Below, in pieces: positions 17,455-27,021 of a stretch of 64,000 nucleotides of DNA. The notes beneath the pieces were generated by a model. That model did not search any database and was not told the DNA's origin. It saw only the letters and a program-made list of their open reading frames with translations. This DNA comes from Lachnospiraceae bacterium (GTDB lineage: Bacteria > Bacillota > Clostridia > Lachnospirales > Lachnospiraceae). Within the stretch, counting starts at the first letter, position 1; every line of letters starts with the position of its first letter. The translations under genes were made by a program, and so were the position numbers. The stretch spans positions 62,001-126,000 of the forward strand of contig JAFRSH010000002.1 of the NCBI GenBank assembly GCA_017427685.1, written 5' to 3'.

Positions 17455-20400
17455 ATGTTAAAAGAGACAAAAAAGACAAGAAACAAAGGAAAGATCACGA
17501 TCGTTCTGAGAAAAGGAACAGCGATACTGCTTGCGCTTATCATGGTCCTCACTGTCGGAGTGACGAATGCGAAAGCGGAAACGGCAGGTACAGTGTACGG
17601 AAAGGAAAACCTTGACTGGTCTAAAGATGAGCTCGATCAGATAGTTGACCCGCATATCAAAACGCGGGATTCGGATAACACTGAAGAGAATTATAAGGAT
17701 TCTGCCGGAAAAGTAGTCAAGAGAGTGTATTATAATCCATATGAATCGAGTGATGTGACGATCACTTATTACAATCCGAAAAAACCTTCTGAGGTAATTG
17801 GCTATAAGAATATTGATTGTTGTTTATATTCTAATTTGGGGGACAGCTGGCAGTGCTCATACAGCCTCTACAATGGTGATAATATGAGTTCGGCTTCAAA
17901 ATTGAAGCGGTATAATATCAATCTTGACGGCAACGGTCTTAGGAGAATTGACGATTATTCTGTCTCCATCGTGAACGGAACAAAGACGATTACACAGACC
18001 GACTATTTTTACCCCAATATTAAGAAGAATGATAATAATTTGGAACTCATTCAAACCGTAACGATCAAAACCTATAATGTTGCCAACGGAGTGGAAAAGC
18101 TGACCGAGTCGTCTGTAACTGAGAATAAAGCGATTAGCAAGAATGGGGACAAAGAGGAAGTAAAGGTTTATACAGCAACGACAACAGAGGGAGAGAACGG
18201 CAATCGGACTGTCTGTTACAAGTATTTTGAAAATGACGGAACTGTGCTCGCCAAAAGAGTAATCGATACAGTTGAGCACAGAGGTGACGCTTCAACCGGT
18301 TACTATGTGATTACCGGACGTACTACGGAGTACTATGAAAATGGGGCGCCCTCCTATTCAACAGAAGAAGAGTTTGAAATATACGGATCTGATTATGTTA
18401 AGACCCAAACCACCAAAAAGGATGCGAGCGGGAATGTTACGAGTGTTGCCGGTGTGACAGCAACCCCCGACTGTTCGTATGATTATCTTGGTCGGAAAAC
18501 ATATACCGCAAACTTTGTTGCTTCGCCGGGAGCAATCTCTTCCGGTAAAGTTGTAACCAGGATCAGCACAGAAGACAATTCTGTAGCAGAAGAAGAGTAT
18601 GACAGCGAAGGTTATCTGTTCAGGGTTACGACGAGAGATGACAAGTGTAACATTCTGACCACTGAAGAGAGAGTGGATTCTTCCCGCGAAGAGGTAATCG
18701 GTTTTTCACATATACGTACCGACGAATTCAAAGATCCGTTTGGAAAGGTAACCAGAAGAATAACCTACACGGATGATATTGATGCAGGATACTACTCAGG
18801 TGGCCGCATCGATGAAGAACTGTATTACAAGAGCGAAACCGAAGACAATAAGGTAAAGCAAAAAACGAGCACTTCTATGGATTCTTACCATAAGATCACC
18901 GCTCGGACAACAGAATGGTTTGACGACGATGCGGAAAAAACCAAATCCCGTGAATGGATAGAAGCATTTGACAAAGCGTCGGGGGCCCTGATTAATAGAG
19001 AGGAAAGAACATATAACGAGGGAGAATATACTTATACTTCAAAATATTACGACGGAAACAAACAGATCGGAACAGGTTACTTTATAAAAAATACTACTGC
19101 ATCCGGTTTTACCGACGCAGTCGATATATTATACGTAAATAAACATGACGAAGATGGGACCATCAGAGAAGTAACCACGATTAGAAGAAACGGAAGTGGA
19201 AGCGCTCTTCTTTTGCGTGAAACAAAAACTCAAAAGAACGACGGAAGCGTCACAACAAAAGTGGAGGATGCGTTTGACAACAGTGAAAAAGCGATTCATT
19301 ACAAGGAAATAACGACGAGCGACGGTCTTACAATCAAAGAAAAAGAATGGTCCCCTCAAGGAGAGGTCGTTACTGAATGGTTTTACGAGAACAATGAAAA
19401 GAAGTACGGAGAGGAGACTCGAACAGCTGCGGATGGAGCGAAGACCATCAGAAAGATAGATACACAAGGAAACGAGATCGACAAGCCCATAAGCGTTACT
19501 GTGACTCTCTCTGAAACAAACTTTACATACACCGGAAGTGAGATAAAGCCGACCGTCACCGTCAAGGGCGTGAACGGAGAGACTGAGATCGGCTTTACGG
19601 AAAATACGGATTATACGGTTTCGTATGAGAACAACACTGAAGTCGGAACAGCCAAGGCTGTTGTTACCGATGTTTTTGGCGGAACCTATGAAGTAATCGG
19701 ATCTGCAGAGTTTTTTATCTCTCAGGCATCGATCAGTCCGAAGGTTGAGATGAGCGGCTGGACGGCAGGATCTTCGGCAAGCGAGCCTGTTATCACAGGC
19801 AATCCGGGTAACGGGACTGTAACGGTATCGTACAAAGGAAAAGACGCTGATGATGCGACATATACCGATAATAAGCCTGCGACAGCCGGACAGTATACCG
19901 TGATGGTGAAAATTGCCGAAACGAAGAATTACAAGGGCGGATCAGCTACGGCGGACTTTACTGTAAGCGCACCCGCTACTCAGCCTGTTGACGATCCCAA
20001 CCAGGGAACATCTTCGGGTACGGAGACAACCTCAGGAACCGAGACCGAACCCACTTCGGGCACGACGTCGGGAACCGATAATGAAACAACCTCGGGAACA
20101 ACCACGGGAACCGATGACAAGGACACTTCCGGTTCGGGAACAACCACGGGAACCGATGACAAGGACACTTCCGGTTCGGGAACAACCACGGGAACCGATG
20201 ACAAGAATTCTTCGGGAACCGGGAACGGTAATACTTCAGGCACAACCACCGGAACAGAAAACTTAGGCACATCCGAAAAAGATAAGGAAGAAAAAGATAA
20301 CAGCGGATCGACCACCGTCAGGGAAGAGAAGACAAACGAGGACGGCTCGACTGTGATCAAAGAAGAGACGAAGAACAAAGACGGTTCTTCCGTAGTTAAA

Positions 20401-21387
20401 GAAGAGATAAAGAACACGGACGGCTCGACTGTTGTGAAGGAAGAAACAACGGCAGCGGATGGCTCGACGGTTATAAAAGAAGAAACAACGGATGAGAACG
20501 GAAACGTTTCATCGACAGAGACCGCAACAGATGCGGACGGTACCGTCACAAAAAGAGAAGAGATAAAAGATGCTACCGGCGCGGGAAGTGCAACAGAGGT
20601 AGTAGCGGACGCACAAGGAAATGTCCTCAGTACAACGGAAGAGACGACAACCGTCAGCAAGAAGGGAACAGTCACGGTGACGGCGGTTACCAAGAATTCG
20701 GATGATTCAACTGTTGAAATGACACAGAAGAATTACAAAGCCGACAAGGAAGGAAACGTCAAGACCGTAACAAACCTTACAGAAACCGCTTCAGACGGAT
20801 CGGTTGTTAAAACCAAAGAGACAACCGTCGTTGACGCAAAGGGCAACACCACTGCAGTCACAAAGAAAACATCCACGACGGAAGAAGGCAAGAAGGAAGT
20901 AACGACAACGACTGCGGAACTTGATGCAAAGGGTAAGGGCGTGATCGTTACCGAAACCAAGGTCGGAAAAACGACCACCGCGTCGGAAACATATGCGCTT
21001 AGCAGTGCGGGAACAGCGAAGGTAACAAAGCTTGAGACAAAAGAAACAACCGTGATCGTTCCCGAAGCGATTGAGGTTGCCGGAAAAGAAGTGCCGGTTA
21101 CAACGATCTCGAAGAACGCAATGAAGAACAACAAAAAGATCACCGACGTGACGATCGGAGAGAACATCACGACAGTCGGAGCCGGTGCGTTCAAGGGAAG
21201 TAAGAACCTTGCAAACGTAAGCCTTACGGCCTCGATCACAAAGATCTCCAAGAATGCATTTGCGGGCATCGCTCCCAACGCTGTCTTTAAGATCAAAGGA
21301 ACCAAGGAAGACTTCGACCGCATCGTTGCGCTCCTCAAAGAATCGGGAGTTGCCGACACTGTAACCTTTGAACTTGACAAATCGTGA
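17455..21387 (+). CDS. Very large secreted protein with MBG-like, low-complexity and LRR-like modules
   Basis: A 1310-residue predicted secreted protein. Signal peptide at residues ~20-45 (TAILLALIMVLTVGVTNAKAE); a long region (~60-670) of loosely repeated beta-strand units (patterns such as YYENGAPSYSTEEEF and WFYENNEKKYGEETRTAADG) resembling antigen/MORN-like repeats; two MBG/Ig-like domains (~680-840); a Thr/Ser/Gly-rich linker (~845-950) with exact 14-residue repeats; DGST(V)-rich repeats; and a BspA/LRR-like C-terminus (NAMKNNKKITDVTIGENI, GAFKGSKNL). ATG at 17455 follows GAGGAGA. The MBG and C-terminal parts are paralogous to the 958-aa protein at 9767. No sortase motif is present. A TetR regulator directly precedes it. 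Surface display and adhesion are inference. Confidence 0.75.
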   Translation: MLKETKKTRNKGKITIVLRKGTAILLALIMVLTVGVTNAKAETAGTVYGKENLDWSKDELDQIVDPHIKTRDSDNTEENYKDSAGKVVKRVYYNPYESSDVTITYYNPKKPSEVIGYKNIDCCLYSNLGDSWQCSYSLYNGDNMSSASKLKRYNINLDGNGLRRIDDYSVSIVNGTKTITQTDYFYPNIKKNDNNLELIQTVTIKTYNVANGVEKLTESSVTENKAISKNGDKEEVKVYTATTTEGENGNRTVCYKYFENDGTVLAKRVIDTVEHRGDASTGYYVITGRTTEYYENGAPSYSTEEEFEIYGSDYVKTQTTKKDASGNVTSVAGVTATPDCSYDYLGRKTYTANFVASPGAISSGKVVTRISTEDNSVAEEEYDSEGYLFRVTTRDDKCNILTTEERVDSSREEVIGFSHIRTDEFKDPFGKVTRRITYTDDIDAGYYSGGRIDEELYYKSETEDNKVKQKTSTSMDSYHKITARTTEWFDDDAEKTKSREWIEAFDKASGALINREERTYNEGEYTYTSKYYDGNKQIGTGYFIKNTTASGFTDAVDILYVNKHDEDGTIREVTTIRRNGSGSALLLRETKTQKNDGSVTTKVEDAFDNSEKAIHYKEITTSDGLTIKEKEWSPQGEVVTEWFYENNEKKYGEETRTAADGAKTIRKIDTQGNEIDKPISVTVTLSETNFTYTGSEIKPTVTVKGVNGETEIGFTENTDYTVSYENNTEVGTAKAVVTDVFGGTYEVIGSAEFFISQASISPKVEMSGWTAGSSASEPVITGNPGNGTVTVSYKGKDADDATYTDNKPATAGQYTVMVKIAETKNYKGGSATADFTVSAPATQPVDDPNQGTSSGTETTSGTETEPTSGTTSGTDNETTSGTTTGTDDKDTSGSGTTTGTDDKDTSGSGTTTGTDDKNSSGTGNGNTSGTTTGTENLGTSEKDKEEKDNSGSTTVREEKTNEDGSTVIKEETKNKDGSSVVKEEIKNTDGSTVVKEETTAADGSTVIKEETTDENGNVSSTETATDADGTVTKREEIKDATGAGSATEVVADAQGNVLSTTEETTTVSKKGTVTVTAVTKNSDDSTVEMTQKNYKADKEGNVKTVTNLTETASDGSVVKTKETTVVDAKGNTTAVTKKTSTTEEGKKEVTTTTAELDAKGKGVIVTETKVGKTTTASETYALSSAGTAKVTKLETKETTVIVPEAIEVAGKEVPVTTISKNAMKNNKKITDVTIGENITTVGAGAFKGSKNLANVSLTASITKISKNAFAGIAPNAVFKIKGTKEDFDRIVALLKESGVADTVTFELDKS
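20092..20205 (+). repeat. 42-bp tandem repeat in the surface-protein linker
   Basis: Units at 20092-20133 and 20134-20175 are identical; a third partial unit runs to 20205. Each encodes 14 residues of the Thr/Gly-rich linker (SGTTTGTDDKDTSG register). Exact identity suggests recent expansion, and the in-frame length allows copy-number variation. Confidence 0.92.
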
Positions 21388-21440
21388 TGACAGCAGTATC
21401 ATGGATGCATATTTGGAACCGATGAGCAAGAGTAGTAGCT

Positions 21441-21690
21441 TTAGGGAAAGGTCAAAGAGAGTCGCGGACGGTGTGATCGCGATACCCGGAACTTTTGTGA
21501 ATGGACTTGTGAGGGCGAACCCAAAGCGCTCGTGTTGAGCGTCAGTAGGGGAGACGTGGATCGCACGTTACAGCGATGCATGTATGACAGTACATGACAG
21601 AGTGTATGCCGTCAGGCATAAAAATAGGTGGCACCGCAGAGAGTTTATAAATACCCTGTCCTATTAATTTAGGACAGGGTATTTTTGTTT
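21441..21690 (+). promoter_or_regulatory. T-box riboswitch, tryptophan specifier, with terminator
   Basis: A tRNA-sensing leader. The AGAGAGT start and GGTGTGATCGCG stem I elements begin near 21455. The specifier loop reads GTGAA-TGG-ACT with TGG (Trp) at 21502-21504. The T-box proper, AGGTGGCACCGCA at 21626-21638, matches the conserved antiterminator sequence. The terminator is ATACCCTGTCCTA (21651-21663), loop TTAATT, TAGGACAGGGTAT (21670-21682), then TTTT. Uncharged tRNA-Trp should favour read-through into trpB. The 3' flank to the start codon (about 210 bases) contains another hairpin, GCTCACA...TTGTGAGC, at 21839-21863. Confidence 0.9.
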
Positions 21691-21903
21691 TCTCGTTAAG
21701 CTGTTCCGTGTAAAGTTGATTGCCGTTATAAAGCAGAACGCGGCGTTTGGAGGCTTGCGGGAGTTGTCACTTCAAGGTTCCGAATTGTAGGCATGGGGTA
21801 TCCTCATCAGGGTTTGAGAAAACCCCAAAACAGAAAAGCTCACACCGACATATGTTGTGAGCAACACCAAGAGATCCCTCACAGCAGGGAGAAAGGACTC
21901 GAC

Positions 21904-23271
21904 ATGAGTAAAGAAATACCTTACAAAATCTACCTTGAAGAGCAGGAGATGCCCAAAGAGTGGTACAACGTGCGCGCAGACATGAAGAAGAAGCCCGCAC
22001 CCCTTCTTAACCCCGGAACACATCAGCCCATGACACTTGAAGAGCTTTCGGGCGTGTTCTGTGAGGAGCTCGCAAAGCAGGAGCTTAACGAGACAGACGC
22101 ATTCATCGAGATCCCCGAAGAGATCAGGAACTTCTACAAGATGTACCGCCCTTCACCCCTTGTTAGAGCATACTGCCTTGAGAAGAAGCTCGGCACACCC
22201 GCTCACATCTACTACAAGTTCGAGGGTAACAACACATCGGGCAGCCACAAGCTCAATTCCGCTATCGCTCAGGCTTACTACGCTAAGAAGCAGGGTCTTA
22301 AGGGCGTTACGACAGAGACTGGCGCAGGTCAGTGGGGAACAGCCCTTTCTATGGCTTGTTCATACTTCGACCTTGACTGCAAGGTATACATGGTTAAGTG
22401 CTCCTACGAGCAGAAGCCTTTCAGACGTGAAGTAATGCGTACCTACGGCGCAAGCGTTACACCTTCACCTTCGATGGAGACAAACATCGGACGTAAGATG
22501 AACGCTGACTTCCCCGGAACAACAGGTTCGCTCGGCTGCGCTATTTCCGAGGCTGTAGAAGTTGCGGTTTCCACAGAGGGTTACCGTTACGTTCTCGGTT
22601 CGGTACTTTCTCAGGTACTCCTTCATCAGTCGGTTATCGGTCTTGAGACAAAGGCAGCACTCGACAAGTACGGCATCAAGGCTGACGTGATCATCGGTTG
22701 CGCAGGCGGCGGATCGAACCTTGGCGGACTTATTGCTCCCTTCATCGGCCAGAAGCTTCGCGGCGAGGCTGATTACAGGATCATCGCTGTAGAGCCCGCA
22801 TCATGCCCCAGCCTTACACGCGGTTCTTATGTTTATGACTTCTGCGATACCGGTATGGTTTGTCCTCTTGCCAAGATGTACACACTCGGCAGCAGCTTCA
22901 TTCCTTCTGCTAACCATGCAGGCGGCCTTCGCTACCACGGCATGAGCTCCGTCCTTTCGGAACTCTACGATCAGAAGCTCATCGAGGCTACATCGGTTGA
23001 GCAGACGGCAGTATTCGAGGCAGCACAGCAGTTCGCAAGAGTAGAGGGTATCCTTCCCGCTCCCGAGAGCAGCCATGCTATCCGCGTAGCTATCGACGAG
23101 GCCCTCAAGTGCAAGGAGACAGGCGAGGCTAAGAACATCGTATTCGGTCTTACCGGAACAGGTTACTTTGATATGTACGCTTATGCTGCATACAGCGATC
23201 ATACAATGACAGATTACATCCCTACGGATGAAGAGATCGCAGCAAGCCTTGCAAAGGCTCCCAAGTTCTGA
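21904..23271 (+). CDS. trpB: Tryptophan synthase beta chain, TrpB2 type
   Basis: PLP-dependent condensation of indole with serine to tryptophan. The 455-residue length and N-terminal extension mark the TrpB2 (TrpB-like) subgroup rather than the ~395-aa TrpB1. NTSGSHKLNSA contains the PLP lysine; ETGAGQWGTALS follows, GCAGGGSNLGG binds the phosphate, and PAPESSHAI lies toward the C-terminus. ATG at 21904 follows GAGAAAGGA. There is no trpA or other trp gene nearby. TrpB2 proteins usually occur as lone genes and may salvage free indole. The upstream Trp T-box independently supports the role: expression rises when tRNA-Trp is uncharged. It is monocistronic, with a terminator at 23319. Confidence 0.95.
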   Translation: MSKEIPYKIYLEEQEMPKEWYNVRADMKKKPAPLLNPGTHQPMTLEELSGVFCEELAKQELNETDAFIEIPEEIRNFYKMYRPSPLVRAYCLEKKLGTPAHIYYKFEGNNTSGSHKLNSAIAQAYYAKKQGLKGVTTETGAGQWGTALSMACSYFDLDCKVYMVKCSYEQKPFRREVMRTYGASVTPSPSMETNIGRKMNADFPGTTGSLGCAISEAVEVAVSTEGYRYVLGSVLSQVLLHQSVIGLETKAALDKYGIKADVIIGCAGGGSNLGGLIAPFIGQKLRGEADYRIIAVEPASCPSLTRGSYVYDFCDTGMVCPLAKMYTLGSSFIPSANHAGGLRYHGMSSVLSELYDQKLIEATSVEQTAVFEAAQQFARVEGILPAPESSHAIRVAIDEALKCKETGEAKNIVFGLTGTGYFDMYAYAAYSDHTMTDYIPTDEEIAASLAKAPKF

Positions 23272-23318
23272 TACGACTGTACGGATCGATCAACAAAAGA
23301 ATTCGGATAAAAGAAGAT

Positions 23319-23355
23319 GAGTGGCAGACCAAAACGGTCTGCCACTCTTTTCTTT
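23319..23355 (+). terminator. Terminator after trpB
   Basis: GAGTGGCAGACC (23319-23330), loop AAAAC, GGTCTGCCACTC (23336-23347), then TTTTCTTT. A strong rho-independent terminator. Confidence 0.9.
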
Positions 23356-23440
23356 GGAAACAGGTTTGAACCCACTTCCGTTTGTTCCCGGGACGTCTGA
23401 CCCCGGGATCTATACGCAACAAGTCGGATAAAGGAATATA

Positions 23441-24256
23441 CTATCTTTGTACGAGCGAATCCGTCAGGCCGTACTTTGCGGCCAACTCGGCTGCTCTGCC
23501 GGAAGAGAAGACGGAGTCAAGAAAGACGTTAAGGTCATTCTTCAAAGCCGAATTCTTGCGGAACCCGACCACGATCTCTCCGGGGTTAAGGTTGAAGTCT
23601 GAGCGCAGTTCGCTAAACTCTTTGCCCTCGCCGACAAGCTCACCGGCGATGATGGTGTCTACGATGGCCGCATCGCACTTGCCGTTTTTAACGTCTTCGA
23701 GAGCGTTCTTCTGTGACGCGCAGATCAGGGTGCGTACACCGCGATTGTCAGCCTCGGCCTGACCGAGTGATCCTCTCTCAACGGAAAAGAGCAACTGGCC
23801 GCATTTGCCGATCGAGTCGTATTTGTTGAACTGATCCTCTTTCATGACTACTACAAGTGAGCACGTAAGGTAAGGGTCGGAAAGGGAGAGTGACTTCTCA
23901 AGCTTATCTGTCTTGGTCATTCCGTTCCAGATGCAATCTATCTTGCCGTTCTCGAGCAGGCTGACCCTGTCGTCCCAATCAATCTCCACAAAGCTCGCTT
24001 TGACACCCAAGCTCTCTGCAAACTCCCCGGCAAGCTCGGCGTCGAAGCCTGTCCAGGAACCGTCTTCAAGCTTTTGATCGAGAGGAGCGTAATCGGTAAC
24101 ACCCACCTTGAGAACTCCCGTCACCATGATGCGGTTGTTATCGCTGTTGGAGATGACGGATTCATCATCGGAGCCCGAGGAACATCCGGACAGTACCGTA
24201 ACAAGCGACACCGTGATGAGGATTGCCGTTATCAGTCTTTTTAATGTCGGTCTCAT
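23441..24256 (-). CDS. Family 3 solute-binding lipoprotein (amino-acid type)
   Basis: A 271-residue periplasmic-binding-protein-like lipoprotein. The signal ends in the lipobox LSGC (near residue 27). The mature part has the SBP family 3 pattern LKVGVTDYAPL..., GFDAELAGEFAESLGVK, WDDRVSLLENGKIDCIWNGMT, and the C-terminal GFRKNSALKNDLN. The start at 24256 is preferred to a GTG nine bases earlier because AAAGG is then correctly spaced. It would sit on the outer face of the membrane. No permease or ATPase is near. Instead it is last in a signalling-gene run, 86 bases after the DegV-fused kinase, so it may present an amino-acid-like ligand to a sensor kinase or act with a distant permease. The ligand is unknown. 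Confidence 0.85.
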   Translation of the reverse strand: MRPTLKRLITAILITVSLVTVLSGCSSGSDDESVISNSDNNRIMVTGVLKVGVTDYAPLDQKLEDGSWTGFDAELAGEFAESLGVKASFVEIDWDDRVSLLENGKIDCIWNGMTKTDKLEKSLSLSDPYLTCSLVVVMKEDQFNKYDSIGKCGQLLFSVERGSLGQAEADNRGVRTLICASQKNALEDVKNGKCDAAIVDTIIAGELVGEGKEFSELRSDFNLNPGEIVVGFRKNSALKNDLNVFLDSVFSSGRAAELAAKYGLTDSLVQR

Positions 24257-24342
24257 ATATTTCACCTTTCTTTCGAGATCTTTTCCTTTGTCCAGTGAAA
24301 ACTACGGTACCCCTTTATATACGCAACAGAATCGATTTATTC

Positions 24343-27021
24343 TTACTCGTCCGATCTAAAACTGTACAGAAGTCCGAAAGTGTTCGGGCCGCTGTTGACC
24401 GAAACGGAAGGTGCAGCCTTCTGGAAGTAGACGTTCTCGAAGTGGATGATCTTTTCAACCTCTTCCTTGATGTATTCGAGTTCTTCTCTGTTAAGGCTTG
24501 TGTATGTGATAAAGAGCATATGTGTATCGATGTGGCTCTTTACCGCGAGCGCGTGCTTGATGTACTTCTTCCAGGCCTTCTGCCTTGAACCGAAGAATAC
24601 CCTTCCGACAGTCATCCTGCCTTTCTTCATGACAAGTGTGGGTCTGAGCGAAAGTGTCTTGGTGAGCCTTGCGATCCTCGGGCTTACCTGACCGGCACGT
24701 GAGAGGTAATCAAGGTTGTCTACTATGAAGCTCGTCTGAACAAGCTCTTTGCCCTTCTCAACCGCGCCCGTGATCTCCGAAACGGTCTTACCCTGCTGAG
24801 CCAGACGGCAGGCTTCGAGAACCTGCAGACCCTGCCCGCTCGAGAGATGTCCGCTTTCGATAACGGTCACGTTGTTGAAGGAAGCGGCTGCCTCCTGCGC
24901 GGAAGCGAATCCGCTGTTTTCGATATCCTTCGAAAGAGTGATATGTATGATGCTGTTCGCGCGTGAAAGCTGTTCAGCGAAGAAAGCTTCGCTGGCGGCA
25001 ACATCGGGAGCGTGGGTCTCTATGCGGTCGTTGTTCTTCGACATGTACGCAATAAGGCCCTTGGTATCAAGGTCGATCGAATCACGGAACACACCGTCAC
25101 CGGTTGAAACGAGGTGCGGTATCTCGGCGATATCGTACTGTTCAAGCAGTTCGATCGGAAGATCGGCCGTGCTTTCGGTAGTGATCGCGATAAGTCGCTT
25201 GTTCTGCTCCGTATTGATCCATGCCATGCTCTCCTCGAGAACGTCGTTGTCGTCATCGACGGAGTAGTGCACGAGCTCCCTCGGAAGATTGCGTGCGAGC
25301 TCTTTTTCGAGGGACTTGCCGTCAACAGGCTTGATGAGGAATCCGTCGAAGCCTTCGCGTTCGTAAAGGGCGCGGCTTTCTGCGTCGGCGTTGGCGGTGA
25401 AGGAGATGATCTTCGAGCCCGAGCACTTGCCGCCCTTCTGAGTGAGGATCCTGCGGTGACACTCGATACCGTCCATTCCGGGCATCATGTGGTCCATGAA
25501 GATCACGTGGTAGAACTTCTCGGTAGTGAGCCTGAGAGCGTCCTCACCGGAGGATGCCGTGTCTATGCTGACCTTGGTGTCGCGTAAGAGCTTCTTGCAG
25601 ACCATAAGGTTTGAAGCGTTATCATCAACAACGAGTACGCTCGCATCGGGAGCCTCGAACCTTGAGTAATATGCTTCACGCATGATCTTGTGCTTCTTCT
25701 CGAGGTTGAGGTCGCCGACTGTTTCTGAACCGGAAACAACCTGAGGTATCTCGATCACAAAGGTGGTACCCTGAGTGTAGATACTATTGACCGTAACCTC
25801 ACCGCCCATCAGATCGACGAGCTGACGCACGATCGACAGACCGAGACCGGTGCCTTCGATATGGCGGTTCTTGTCCTCGTCAACGCGCTTGAAGGCGTCG
25901 AAGAGGTAAGGAAGGTTCTCCTTCTTGATACCCATTCCGGTATCGCTGATTGTGTATATGATGCTGAGCTTGTCGTCCTTCATCTTGCCGCACTGGATGG
26001 ACAGTGAGACGGAACCCTCACGTGTGTACTTCACGGCGTTGTTAAGAATGTTTATGAGGATCTGCTTGACTCTCACGTCATCACCGATAACCTGCGCGGG
26101 TACGTCGGGCGAAACGTTCACGTTGAACTCAAGTCCTTTGTCCCTCGCACGGATCCAGATCATGTTCACGAGCTCGGAGAGCATGTCGCCGATCCTGTAA
26201 GGCACGCACGAGAGCTGCATGCTGCCGGACTCGAGCTTGCTCATGTCGAGGATGTCGTTGATGAGGTGCAGGAGCATCTTGCTGGCCGCACGGATATTGG
26301 CGGCGTCCTCTGCGACCTCGTCCGAAACGTCTTCCCTCAGGATCATCTCGTTGAGACCGATGATCGTGTTGATGGGAGTGCGGATCTCATGGCTCATGCT
26401 GGAGAAGAAGCGGTTTTGTGCATCGTTTAGTGCTGCGATCTCTTTACGCTGCTTCTCGTTTCGTTCGCTTTCTTTCTTATATATGAGTATCTCAATGCTC
26501 AGGATCACTCCGATAGCGATGCAGATGAACGCAAGCGCGGTGTAGGAGCAGATATATGCAGTGAGAGTCCTGGTAGTCCTGACAAGCTCGGGTTTGGTAT
26601 ATGCAACCACGTAGCAGGCGCCGGCAACGATCAGGTCGGCCACAAGGAAGAAGACTCTTGATTTGCCCGACATGATCAGACTGACGAACAGTCCGGCGAA
26701 GATAAACCAGCACGGTGCTCCGCCGAACACAGCTCCCGACGTGAAGTACGTGTAAGGAAGCAGGCAGAAGACCACGAGGGTGGAAGCAATCGCGCCCCCG
26801 GCTTTTATGTGCTTCTTCCTGATCGCCCAAAGCGCTGTAAGACCCATAAGAAGGATCAGTGCGGAAATAACGGCTATATCGGCGCCGGTGGTTCCCGCTA
26901 TCAGGTTCGAGATAATGATGACCGAGAAGGAAACGGCACTTACTACCAGAGTGATGATGAAGAGTCTTTCTTCGATCGATTTCTTCTCGTCGATTATGAA
27001 GTTAAACCATCCCTTTTTCAT
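24343..27021 (-). CDS. Hybrid histidine kinase fused to a C-terminal DegV domain
   Basis: An 892-residue membrane protein. Residues ~20-182 hold six or so membrane segments; a short linker leads to HisKA (SMSHEIRTPIN, His211), HATPase (NILNNAVKYT, DTGMGI, GTGLGL, residues ~315-425) and a receiver (VLVVDDNASN, Asp510 in MDHMMPGMDG, KP at 564-565). From ~608 to the end the sequence is a DegV domain: ITTESTADLP, NSGFASAQEA, VIESGHLSSGQGL, FIVDNLDYLSRAGQV, LRPTLVMKKG. DegV proteins bind long-chain fatty acids; FakB, a relative, presents them to the FakA kinase. Fusion to a histidine kinase is, to my knowledge, unusual. Its ATG overlaps the stop of the preceding kinase by four bases. Sensing or responding to fatty acids is an inference. 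Confidence 0.88.
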   Translation of the reverse strand: MKKGWFNFIIDEKKSIEERLFIITLVVSAVSFSVIIISNLIAGTTGADIAVISALILLMGLTALWAIRKKHIKAGGAIASTLVVFCLLPYTYFTSGAVFGGAPCWFIFAGLFVSLIMSGKSRVFFLVADLIVAGACYVVAYTKPELVRTTRTLTAYICSYTALAFICIAIGVILSIEILIYKKESERNEKQRKEIAALNDAQNRFFSSMSHEIRTPINTIIGLNEMILREDVSDEVAEDAANIRAASKMLLHLINDILDMSKLESGSMQLSCVPYRIGDMLSELVNMIWIRARDKGLEFNVNVSPDVPAQVIGDDVRVKQILINILNNAVKYTREGSVSLSIQCGKMKDDKLSIIYTISDTGMGIKKENLPYLFDAFKRVDEDKNRHIEGTGLGLSIVRQLVDLMGGEVTVNSIYTQGTTFVIEIPQVVSGSETVGDLNLEKKHKIMREAYYSRFEAPDASVLVVDDNASNLMVCKKLLRDTKVSIDTASSGEDALRLTTEKFYHVIFMDHMMPGMDGIECHRRILTQKGGKCSGSKIISFTANADAESRALYEREGFDGFLIKPVDGKSLEKELARNLPRELVHYSVDDDNDVLEESMAWINTEQNKRLIAITTESTADLPIELLEQYDIAEIPHLVSTGDGVFRDSIDLDTKGLIAYMSKNNDRIETHAPDVAASEAFFAEQLSRANSIIHITLSKDIENSGFASAQEAAASFNNVTVIESGHLSSGQGLQVLEACRLAQQGKTVSEITGAVEKGKELVQTSFIVDNLDYLSRAGQVSPRIARLTKTLSLRPTLVMKKGRMTVGRVFFGSRQKAWKKYIKHALAVKSHIDTHMLFITYTSLNREELEYIKEEVEKIIHFENVYFQKAAPSVSVNSGPNTFGLLYSFRSDE

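Noticed and set aside
20092..20205. 42-bp repeats considered as a CRISPR or origin-type iteron array
   Set aside because: Directly adjoining copies without spacers, inside an open reading frame, encoding a Thr/Gly linker.
21793..21903. Longer trpB starting at 21793
   Set aside because: The extra 37 residues are leader translation; the Shine-Dalgarno and homology support 21904.
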